Below, one piece after another: positions 1 to 6,357 of a stretch of DNA of 20,505 bases. Position numbers and translations under genes: made by a program. The notes under the pieces are model-generated. The model saw only the letters and a list, made by a program, of their open reading frames with translations. It ran no database searches and was not told the DNA's origin. Source of the stretch: a bacterium (GTDB taxonomy: Bacteria > Cyanobacteriota > Vampirovibrionia > Gastranaerophilales > UBA9971); contig JBAWVS010000048.1 in assembly GCA_037147175.1 (NCBI GenBank), positions 1 to 20,505 of the forward strand. The letters are read 5' to 3'. Each line of letters begins with the position of its first letter. Within the stretch, counting starts at the first letter, position 1.

Positions 1-308
1 CACAAGGTGATAGACCGCCAATGGGAGAAGGAAGACCATATCCTCCGAGACCACAGGGTGATAGACCGCCAATGGGAGGAGGAAGACCGTTTCCTCCGAG
101 ACCTCAAGGCGATAGACCGCCAATGGGAGAAGGAAGACCATTTCCTCCAAGACCACAAGGCGACAGACCTCCGATGGGAGAAGGAAGACCATATCCTCTA
201 AGACCTCAAGGTGACAGACCTCCAATGGGAGGAGGAAGACCGTTTCCTCCAAGACCACAGGGCGACAGACCGCCAATGGGAGAAGGAAGATCATTTCCTC
301 CAAGACCT
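1..308 (+). repeat. 51-bp in-frame tandem repeat in infB
   Basis: Six units begin at ATG codons 21, 72, 123, 174, 225 and 276, each exactly 51 bp (17 codons); the last is truncated. The array runs off the left edge. The consensus residues are MG(E/G)GRP(F/Y)PPRPQGDRPP. Many unit-to-unit differences are at third codon positions (ccg/cca/cct, caa/cag, gat/gac). The variants follow a period of three units: GEG with Tyr, GGG with Phe, GEG with Phe, then the same again. Confidence 0.95.
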
Positions 309-2279
309 GCTGCTCCTGAAAAGCCCGAAAGCATCGGTAAAGATAAACCTGATAGACTTAAAGCTGCAAACAAAAATGAATTTCTTAAGAAAAAAGACAA
401 ACTTAAAGAACTTGAAGATTTAAAAAGAGAAAAACAAGCCGAACAAAAAATTCAAGCAAAACTTCTTAAAAGAAAAAGAGAAGAACAAGAGCTTGCTGAA
501 AAAGTTACGGAAGTCTATTTTGACACACAATTAACGGTTGGCGATCTTGCGGAAAAACTTAAACTCAGTCTTGCCGAAGTTATTAGAGAACTTATGATGT
601 CGGGCATCATGGCAACCGTAAATCAAACTATAGATATAGCTACTGCAAAACAAATAACAGAAAAACTTGGTTTTACCGTTATTGAAGAAGAAATAAAAGC
701 TGAAGAAACCGAAACAGAACCTGCTGAAAAAGAAATCGTTGATGAAACAAAGCTCAAAGAAAGAGCTCCCATTGTTACTATAATGGGACACGTTGATCAC
801 GGTAAAACTACACTTCTTGATTCAATTAGAAAATCAAAACTGAAAATAGTAAGCGGAGAAGTTGGTGGTATAACTCAGTCTATAGGTGCTTATACAGCTT
901 CTGTTGATAACAAAAAAATTGTATTTATTGATACCCCCGGTCACGAAGCTTTTACTGCAATGAGAGCAAGGGGCGCAAAAGCTACAGATATTGTCATTCT
1001 TGTTGTAGCGGCCGATGATGGAATAATGCCTCAGACAATTGAAGCCATAAACCATGCAAAAGCAGCAAAAGTTCCTATTATAGTGGCTGTAAACAAAATA
1101 GATAAACCGGGTGCAGACCCTGACAGAGTTCTCCAGCAACTTACAGAGTACGAGCTTGTTCCTGAAAAATGGGGCGGAAGCACAATTACAGTTGAAGTAA
1201 GCGCTCTTCAGGCTCTAAATCTTGATGAATTGCTTGAATATATTCTTCTGGTTGCTGAAATTGAACAATTAAAAGCTGATCCGACAAAACCTGCAACAGG
1301 TGTGGTAATTGAATCAAAACTTGATAAAGGAAAAGGCGCTGTTGCAACGTTTTTAGTTCTGGAAGGAACGCTTAAAGTTGGTGATTTTGTTGTGGCAGGA
1401 ACAGTTGGCGGCAAAGTCAGAGCGCTAATTAACGACAGAGGAGAACGTTTACATAAAGTAGGACCCAGTACCCCTGTTGAAATTCTTGGACTTACAGAAA
1501 TTCCTCAGTCCGGAGACCACTTTGAAGTGGTTAAATCCGATAAAATAATGAAAGACATAATTACCGAAAGAAAAGATAACGAAAAAGTCTCCAGATTTGA
1601 GGCAATGGGCGCAACTCAAGTAAAACGTGAGATGCTTCTACAGACAGGTCAAGGCGAAACAAAAGACCTTAATATAATTATTAAAGCCGGAACAAACGGT
1701 GCAGCAGAAGCAGTAACTTCTTCATTGCATCAGCTTGAATCAAAACAGATTTTCGTCAAAGTTGTACACCTCGGTATCGGTGATATCACAGAAGCTGACG
1801 TGATGCTGGCTTCTGCAAGTAATGCAATTATTGTCGGCTTTGGAGTAAAAGAAGATCAAAATGCCCTTCGTATATCACAAGAAGAAGGCGTGATAATCAG
1901 AAAATATGAAATTATTTATCAATTGCTTGAAGACATAGAAAAAACAATGATGGGTCTTCTTGAACCTGAATATAAAGAAATTGAAGTTGGCAGTGCCGAA
2001 GTCAGGCAAGTATTTACTGTTGGTAAAACAGCAAAAATTGCAGGTTGTTATGTTCTTGAAGGAAAAATCATCCGTAATAAAGAAGCCAAAGTATTCAGAG
2101 GCGGCAAAGAAATATTTAAAGGCGTAATTAACCAATTAAAACGTTTCAAAGAAGACGCCAAAGAAGTAAACAGCGGATATGAATGCGGTATATCTTTTGA
2201 CAAATTCAACGATATTGAAGAAGGCGACATTATTAAAGTCCTTACAAAAGAAGAAATCATTAGACATTCGTTAGTTTAA
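1..2279 (+). CDS. infB: Translation initiation factor IF-2 (5' partial)
   Basis: IF-2 is the GTPase that brings initiator tRNA to the 30S subunit and promotes 50S joining. The frame is open to the window edge (first full codon at base 3), so the start lies upstream. Counting from the Met at base 21, the protein has a Pro/Arg/Gly repeat region (about 1-96), a charged Lys/Glu helical stretch (about 97-163), an IF2_N-type domain (about 165-216) and then the G domain. G-domain motifs are GHVDHGKT (256-263), DTPGHE (304-309) and NKID (358-361), followed by domain II and the C-terminal tRNA-binding domains. The C-terminus is complete, ending at TAA. It is followed by rbfA and truB, the classic bacterial order. 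The odd part is the high-copy 17-residue N-terminal repeat, listed separately. Identity is certain; only the N-terminal extent is unknown. Confidence 0.98.
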   Translation, partial: QGDRPPMGEGRPYPPRPQGDRPPMGGGRPFPPRPQGDRPPMGEGRPFPPRPQGDRPPMGEGRPYPLRPQGDRPPMGGGRPFPPRPQGDRPPMGEGRSFPPRPAAPEKPESIGKDKPDRLKAANKNEFLKKKDKLKELEDLKREKQAEQKIQAKLLKRKREEQELAEKVTEVYFDTQLTVGDLAEKLKLSLAEVIRELMMSGIMATVNQTIDIATAKQITEKLGFTVIEEEIKAEETETEPAEKEIVDETKLKERAPIVTIMGHVDHGKTTLLDSIRKSKLKIVSGEVGGITQSIGAYTASVDNKKIVFIDTPGHEAFTAMRARGAKATDIVILVVAADDGIMPQTIEAINHAKAAKVPIIVAVNKIDKPGADPDRVLQQLTEYELVPEKWGGSTITVEVSALQALNLDELLEYILLVAEIEQLKADPTKPATGVVIESKLDKGKGAVATFLVLEGTLKVGDFVVAGTVGGKVRALINDRGERLHKVGPSTPVEILGLTEIPQSGDHFEVVKSDKIMKDIITERKDNEKVSRFEAMGATQVKREMLLQTGQGETKDLNIIIKAGTNGAAEAVTSSLHQLESKQIFVKVVHLGIGDITEADVMLASASNAIIVGFGVKEDQNALRISQEEGVIIRKYEIIYQLLEDIEKTMMGLLEPEYKEIEVGSAEVRQVFTVGKTAKIAGCYVLEGKIIRNKEAKVFRGGKEIFKGVINQLKRFKEDAKEVNSGYECGISFDKFNDIEEGDIIKVLTKEEIIRHSLV

Positions 2280-2301
2280 TTAACATTTTAATCTATTTAT
2301 T

Positions 2302-2306
2302 AGGAG
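2302..2306 (+). promoter_or_regulatory. Ribosome binding site of rbfA
   Basis: AGGAG lies 7 nt before the ATG at 2314. It is one of the few clear Shine-Dalgarno sites in the infB-queA cluster and fixes the rbfA start. Confidence 0.8.
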
Positions 2307-2313
2307 TATAGAA

Positions 2314-2664
2314 ATGAATTCAAGAGGGGACCGCATAAGAAAAGCCCTTATCAAGGAACTTAGTGATATAATTCAGCACAAAATTAAAGATCCCCGTATT
2401 AAAGGAATAATTTCCGTTACAGATGTTGAACTTTCTCCTGATAATAAGTATGCCAAAGCTTATATAAGCATTTTCGGGTCAGATGACTCCAAGCAGGAGA
2501 TTATGGACGCTATTGGGGACTCTACTTCTTTCATAAGAGGCGAAATAAGCAAAAGAATAAGAATGAGACACACTCCTGAGCTGAAATTTATGCTTGATGA
2601 ATCACTCGAAAAAGGCAAAAGAATAACCGATTTGATAGATAAAATTTCAAGAGGCGAGCTTTAA
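2314..2664 (+). CDS. rbfA: 30S ribosome-binding factor A
   Basis: RbfA is a small KH-like protein that binds the 30S subunit and assists late maturation of 16S rRNA, notably its 5' region. The 116 residues match the usual family length. The family pattern is visible: an N-terminal helix with basic residues (RIRKALIKELSDII), a central segment on KDPR..G.ISVTDVELSPD, AKAYISIFG, and the C-terminal MRHTPELKF strand followed by DESLEKGKRITDLID. The start is the ATG preceded by AGGAG. It sits 34 bp after infB and 9 bp before truB, so it is very likely cotranscribed with both. Nothing looks unusual in the protein. Confidence 0.97.
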   Translation: MNSRGDRIRKALIKELSDIIQHKIKDPRIKGIISVTDVELSPDNKYAKAYISIFGSDDSKQEIMDAIGDSTSFIRGEISKRIRMRHTPELKFMLDESLEKGKRITDLIDKISRGEL

Positions 2665-2673
2665 GCAAGTTAA

Positions 2674-3594
2674 ATGAATGCTATAAAAGACAATAAAAAA
2701 CAGGATTTCTTCGGCATAATCAATGTGAATAAGCCTAAGGGCTTTACTTCTCACGATGTGGTAGCCAAATTAAGAAAAATATTAAAAATAAAACAGATAG
2801 GTCACACAGGAACTCTTGACCCGATGGCAATAGGCGTTCTTCCTATTTGTATCGGTAAAGCCACTAAAGTAATTCAGTATCTTGAAAGTTCAAAAGCCTA
2901 TAGGGCTTTTATAAAACTCGGAATTAAAACCGATACTTATGATATGGAAGGGGAAATTTTAGCAAAAACTCCTGTAACTTTAAACATAGAAGAAATAAAA
3001 AAACATCTAGAATCTTTTAATGGAGAAATAACTCAAACTCCACCTATTTATTCAGCTGTTCACTATAAGGGCAAAAGACTTTACGAATACGCAAGAAAAA
3101 ATATCGAAATAAATGATATTCCGACAAGAAAAGTTACCATAAATTCAATTGAATTAATTGGGATTTCAGATGAAAATTCTGAAAATCCCGTATTAATTGT
3201 TGATATTGACTGTTCAGAAGGAACTTATATAAGATCGATTGCGCATGATTTGGGTGAAAAACTTGGATATGGAGCTTGTTTATGTGATTTAACAAGAACA
3301 AAAGCAGGCAAATTAACTGTAGACAAGACTCACACCCTTGAGGAAATAGAATTATCCTGTGAAACAGGTAATTTCAATAAATTTCTTATGAATCCTATTG
3401 AAATTTTGCCGCTTGAACTTTTTGAAATAGACGAAATTTTATTGGATAAAATAAAAAAAGGTCAGTATTTTTCTGTTGATTCTTTATCATCTTTACCAAA
3501 TTATTATTTTTTACAACTTGTCTACAAAAATAGGCTTGCAGCGATTGCACGGTTTGAGGATAATATAATAAAACCTGTTAACGTTTTTGTTTAA
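2674..3594 (+). CDS. truB: tRNA pseudouridine(55) synthase
   Basis: TruB isomerises U55 in the T-loop of tRNAs and acts as a tRNA folding chaperone. The sequence opens with GIINVNKPKGFTSHDVV (14-30), then HTGTLDPMAIGVLP with the catalytic aspartate D49. KAYRAFIKLGIKTDTYD, QTPPIYSAVHYKGKRLYEYAR and the GTYIRSIAHDLG block follow, so the whole catalytic domain is present. The last roughly 70 residues form a less conserved C-terminal extension. At 306 residues it is normal for the family. The ATG at 2674 has no strong Shine-Dalgarno site, which is compatible with translational coupling to rbfA 9 bp upstream. The next gene starts almost immediately after the stop. Confidence 0.97.
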   Translation: MNAIKDNKKQDFFGIINVNKPKGFTSHDVVAKLRKILKIKQIGHTGTLDPMAIGVLPICIGKATKVIQYLESSKAYRAFIKLGIKTDTYDMEGEILAKTPVTLNIEEIKKHLESFNGEITQTPPIYSAVHYKGKRLYEYARKNIEINDIPTRKVTINSIELIGISDENSENPVLIVDIDCSEGTYIRSIAHDLGEKLGYGACLCDLTRTKAGKLTVDKTHTLEEIELSCETGNFNKFLMNPIEILPLELFEIDEILLDKIKKGQYFSVDSLSSLPNYYFLQLVYKNRLAAIARFEDNIIKPVNVFV

Positions 3595-3615
3595 AATTTG
3601 GAAGGACTTAAAAAA

Positions 3616-4506
3616 ATGAAAAAAATTTCTATTATATTTGCTTTTGTAATTGTTTTCAGCATGTTTTTTCAGATTATAGCTTTTTCTTCACCAAATCCTG
3701 CACCAAATTCTTGCTCATCAGGGGCTTATCCGATAAGCAGTACTTTTTCTCGAGGAATTCAAAAGGTTTTTGGACTTAATCTTCTTACAACATGGGCTGC
3801 CGAATTTGCAATAAAAAATCAAATCTCAAGATTAATACAGAAAGGCAGTGTAAAGGTAAATGTTAAAGCTTACAGCGCAGGGGATTTGATTGCAGGAAAA
3901 GTTAAAGGCTTTGAAATAACAGGAAAAAATATTGTTTATAATGATGTTTATGTTTCATCTGTAAAAGCTCAAAGCTTATGCGATTTTACATACTTTGATT
4001 ATAAAAAAAATCCGGCTATGCTTGGCAGTCCTCTTTTTGTAAAATATAATGCGGAAATCACAAATAAAGATTTCCAAAAAATATTCTCATCCGATACTAT
4101 TAAAGACTCTTTACAGGGAATAAAAATCAATGCAAGCGGTATAAATCTGGGTGAAGTTGATTTTACTAATGTTAAAGCAACTATAAGCAACGAAAAAATC
4201 AATATAAAAGCCACTATGGTTTATAAAAAAACGCCTTTCACTGTTACATTCCCTATAAATCTTGATACTTCATTAAAAGTTAAAAACGATAAAATTCTTC
4301 TTACAAATTTAAAATTTGCATCTGATTCGGAAAATGATGACTTCACCTTCATCACAAATTCAATAGCACTGAACAATATCAGCATTTTTGACCTGAAAAC
4401 AGTTGAAAAAGAAGACTCTGACATAAACATCAAAAAAATAAAAATTGTTGATGATAAAATTTTTATAGAAGGTACTTTCTGGCAACAACAAAATACAACT
4501 TTATAA
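3616..4506 (+). CDS. Exported DUF2993/LmeA-like lipid-binding protein
   Basis: This is a probable secreted or periplasmic protein of the DUF2993 (LmeA-like phospholipid-binding) family, common in Cyanobacteria and Actinobacteria. I chose the ATG at 3616 because GGAAGGA lies 9 nt upstream and the product then begins MKKISIIFAFVIVFSMFFQ, a clean signal peptide. An in-frame TTG at 3598 would instead place charged residues first and include the Shine-Dalgarno in the gene. After the signal come beta-rich segments with the family pattern (VKVNVKAYSAGDLIAGKVKG, then FEITGKNIVYNDVYVSSVKA) and ITNKDFQKIF with SDTIKDSL. The 296-residue length fits. It lies between truB and a GerMN protein in the same operon. 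The family call rests on pattern recognition; lipid binding is inferred from relatives. Confidence 0.72.
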   Translation: MKKISIIFAFVIVFSMFFQIIAFSSPNPAPNSCSSGAYPISSTFSRGIQKVFGLNLLTTWAAEFAIKNQISRLIQKGSVKVNVKAYSAGDLIAGKVKGFEITGKNIVYNDVYVSSVKAQSLCDFTYFDYKKNPAMLGSPLFVKYNAEITNKDFQKIFSSDTIKDSLQGIKINASGINLGEVDFTNVKATISNEKINIKATMVYKKTPFTVTFPINLDTSLKVKNDKILLTNLKFASDSENDDFTFITNSIALNNISIFDLKTVEKEDSDINIKKIKIVDDKIFIEGTFWQQQNTTL

Positions 4507-4524
4507 AAATACGGGCGGGTTAAT

Positions 4525-5115
4525 ATGAAAAACTCTAAAAATCTTTTAATTCTGGCAATTTCCTTGTTAATAGCAATAGTATGTTTGATTACTGCTTTCT
4601 TTTTGTTAAATAAAAATGAAAAATTAACAGACAAAAATTCCGTTTCTGTTTACTTTGTAGAATATTGCAAACAAAATTCACAAAGCAGTGGGGCAAAGAC
4701 AATAAACAATGTCCCCGATTCATCAGTCACTAAAGAAAATCAAATAAAAGATTTTTGTCTTACCGCGGTAAGACGAAAGTTTTCTCTTAATGAATCAAAA
4801 TTTTCGACTGCTATAAAAGAACTTTTAAAAGGTCCTTCTCAAGAAGAAAAAAGAGAGGGGCTCTATACAGAAATTCCTGCGACCACAAAGCTTATAGAAA
4901 TAAAAGAAAACCCGAAAGCTCTTATAATAAATCTTTCAAAAGATTTTGAATCAGGCGGCGGCTCTACTTCAATGAGTATGAGGTTTAAACAGCTGGTGAA
5001 TACAGCTCTTGATGCGGCTAAAAGCAAACCCGTTTATTTAGAGCTGAATAACAGAAAAGTCGATTTTATCGGCGGAGAAGGCGTGATTGTTTCTCAGCCT
5101 TTATCAAGGAATTAA
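4525..5115 (+). CDS. Membrane-anchored GerMN-domain protein
   Basis: The N-terminus has one hydrophobic span (about 7-29) with no lipobox cysteine, so a signal anchor is likely rather than a lipoprotein. The rest matches the GerMN (sporulation/spore germination) domain: VSVYFVEYC, then AIKELLKGPSQEEKREGLYT, EIPATTKLIEI and ALIINLSKDFESGGG, followed by LVNTALDAAKSKPVYLELN. GerMN domains are extracytoplasmic and occur in non-sporulating bacteria, including cyanobacterial lineages, often with cell-wall functions. Nothing here shows a sporulation role. The gene starts 18 bp after the DUF2993 gene and ends 11 bp before queA. The ATG at 4525 has only a weak GGGCGGG upstream. An exact 18-bp palindrome sits inside the coding sequence (listed separately). 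Confidence 0.8.
   Translation: MKNSKNLLILAISLLIAIVCLITAFFLLNKNEKLTDKNSVSVYFVEYCKQNSQSSGAKTINNVPDSSVTKENQIKDFCLTAVRRKFSLNESKFSTAIKELLKGPSQEEKREGLYTEIPATTKLIEIKENPKALIINLSKDFESGGGSTSMSMRFKQLVNTALDAAKSKPVYLELNNRKVDFIGGEGVIVSQPLSRN
4757..4774. repeat. Perfect 18-bp palindrome within the GerMN gene
   Basis: GTCTTACCGCGGTAAGAC equals its own reverse complement across all 18 bases, with a CCGCGG core that is unusually GC-rich for this DNA. As RNA it could form a 7-bp stem with a CGCG loop. It encodes residues around LTAVRR. There is no downstream T-run on either strand, so it does not look like a terminator. Confidence 0.9.
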
Positions 5116-5126
5116 TTGAGATAAAA

Positions 5127-6167
5127 ATGCTTTCAAGTGATTTTGATTATGTTTTGCCTGAGGAATTAATTGCCCAGTTCCCTTCCGAGAAAAGGGATGA
5201 ATCAAGCCTGATGGTTTTAGATAAGCAAAATAAAACTGTTGAACACAAAAAATTCTTCGATATAGTTGATTTTCTTGATAAAAATGACGTTCTTGTTCTA
5301 AATAACACACGGGTAATTCCTGCGCGTCTTTTTGGAAAAAAATCTACAGGCGCACGAATAGAAATTTTTCTTTTGGAGAAAAAAACAGAAAACAAATGGG
5401 AAGTTTTAATTAAACCTTCAAAAAGAGTTTCAGCGGGTACAATTATTGAATTTTCAGAAGAATTAAAGGCAAAAATCATTGAAAGACTGCCTAATGACAA
5501 ATGGCTGGTTGAGTTTATTTTTGAAGGTATTTTTAATGAAATTTTGTCAAAAATCGGGAATATTCCGCTTCCTCCATATATTGAAAGGCAATTAACAGAT
5601 GAAGCCATAAAAAAGTTGGATTTTGAAAGATATCAGACTGTTTACGCCAAAAATCCCGGTTCTGTTGCCGCTCCGACAGCAGGGCTGCATTTTACCGAGG
5701 AAATCCTTGAAAAACTCGGGCAAAAAGGTGTTGAGGTTTGCTATGTAACCTTAAACGTCGGGCTGGGGACTTTTAGACCTGTAAAGACAGAGAAGATACT
5801 TGATCATCAGATGGACAGGGAATTTTATGAAATTCCTGAGACCACCGCAGAAGTTATTAACAAAGCAAAAGCACAAGGAAAAAATATTGTCGCAGTCGGA
5901 ACTACGACAGTAAGAACGCTTGAATCAGCTTTCAGGACGAACGGTGAAATTTCGGAAACTTCGGGGTGGAGTCAGATGTTTATTTACCCCGGGTACAAAT
6001 TTAACGTGACAGACAAACTTATAACAAACTTCCACCTGCCTAAGTCAACTCTGCTTATGCTTGTTTCCGCCCTTGCAGGGAAAGATTTTATTCTCGAAGT
6101 TTATAAAGAAGCTATTGAAAAGAAATATCGGTTCTACAGTTATGGGGATTGCATGTTTATAAAATAG
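5127..6167 (+). CDS. queA: tRNA preQ1(34) S-adenosylmethionine ribosyltransferase-isomerase
   Basis: QueA transfers and isomerises the ribosyl group of SAM onto preQ1 in the anticodon of tRNAs, giving epoxyqueuosine. All family blocks are visible in order: FDYVLPEELIAQFP near the N-terminus, VLVLNNTRVIPARL, SVAAPTAGLHFTEEIL, TLNVGLGTFRPVK, HQMDREFYEIPE, GTTTVRTLES, NFHLPKSTLLMLVSALAG and the terminal YRFYSYGDCMFI. The length of 346 residues is standard. The ATG at 5127 is 11 bp after the GerMN stop. No strong Shine-Dalgarno site is seen, suggesting coupling. It is the last gene of the infB operon, and a palindromic element begins directly after its TAG. Other queuosine genes are not in the window. 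Confidence 0.97.
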   Translation: MLSSDFDYVLPEELIAQFPSEKRDESSLMVLDKQNKTVEHKKFFDIVDFLDKNDVLVLNNTRVIPARLFGKKSTGARIEIFLLEKKTENKWEVLIKPSKRVSAGTIIEFSEELKAKIIERLPNDKWLVEFIFEGIFNEILSKIGNIPLPPYIERQLTDEAIKKLDFERYQTVYAKNPGSVAAPTAGLHFTEEILEKLGQKGVEVCYVTLNVGLGTFRPVKTEKILDHQMDREFYEIPETTAEVINKAKAQGKNIVAVGTTTVRTLESAFRTNGEISETSGWSQMFIYPGYKFNVTDKLITNFHLPKSTLLMLVSALAGKDFILEVYKEAIEKKYRFYSYGDCMFIK

Positions 6168-6208
6168 ATTGCCGCGTCGAGCCTAAAGCCTCTCCTCGCA
6201 ATGACGCG
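6168..6208. repeat. REP-like 41-bp palindromic element after queA
   Basis: The element is GC-rich compared with its surroundings. Its arms are ATTGC (6168-6172), CGCGTC (6173-6178) and GAG (6179-6181), a 13-nt loop, then CTC (6195-6197), GCAAT (6198-6202) and GACGCG (6203-6208). All arms are exact complements, but the second half runs in the order C', A', B' instead of C', B', A'. On the minus strand it reads as CGCGTCATTGCGAGGAG and later GACGCGGCAATC, the form of a dispersed intergenic repeat I recognise from many unrelated bacterial genomes. There is no T-tract, so a rho-independent terminator is not supported. Only one copy is in this window. Confidence 0.7.
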
Positions 6209-6265
6209 TAAATTTAATTCGCAATTCAAGTTAAATAATTTCCTCCAAAAGAAGTAAATTCAAAC

Positions 6266-6294
6266 TTCATGCCTAAAATATCTGGTAATATAAT
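6266..6294 (+). promoter_or_regulatory. Predicted sigma70-type promoter of the helicase gene
   Basis: An exact TATAAT lies at 6289-6294, with a weak -35 TTCATG at 6266-6271 (17-bp spacer). Transcription would begin near 6301, giving a leader of about 57 nt that holds a hairpin and a GAAGGG ribosome binding site (6347-6352). The -10 is strong; the -35 match is poor. Confidence 0.45.
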
Positions 6295-6302
6295 AAGTGG
6301 CA

Positions 6303-6334
6303 GATTCTCACACGCCAACTGGTCGTTCAGAATC
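6303..6334 (+). repeat. Inverted repeat in the helicase leader
   Basis: GATTCT (6303-6308) and AGAATC (6329-6334) are exact complements around a 20-nt loop that contains CCAACTGG. The repeat begins almost at the predicted transcript start and ends 12 nt before the ribosome binding site. It could form a leader hairpin, but a 6-bp stem is weak evidence. Confidence 0.4.
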
Positions 6335-6357
6335 ACAAAAGGTATTGAAGGGTAAGA

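Noticed and set aside
7-201. Open reading frames in other frames over the infB repeat (plus strand 7-201 and 211-423, minus strand 206-400)
   Set aside because: The repeat unit is a multiple of three, so any frame without a stop in one unit stays open through all. They overlap the strongly supported infB frame and have no start signals.
1-308. CRISPR-like array
   Set aside because: The 51-bp units are contiguous with no unique spacers and encode an in-frame protein repeat.
3598-3615. TTG start for the DUF2993-like gene
   Set aside because: The ATG at 3616 has GGAAGGA 9 nt upstream and gives a normal signal peptide; the TTG would include that ribosome binding site.
4757-4774. Rho-independent terminator at the 18-bp palindrome
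   Set aside because: It lies inside a coding sequence and has no T-run after the stem on either strand.
5108-5172. Direct repeat GGAATTAATTG at 5108-5118 and 5162-5172
   Set aside because: An AT-rich 11-mer that spans a gene junction once and lies in codons once; likely coincidence.
6321-6334. T-loop-like GGTCGTTCAGAATC suggesting a tRNA
   Set aside because: No acceptor stem, D-arm or anticodon arm can be built around it.
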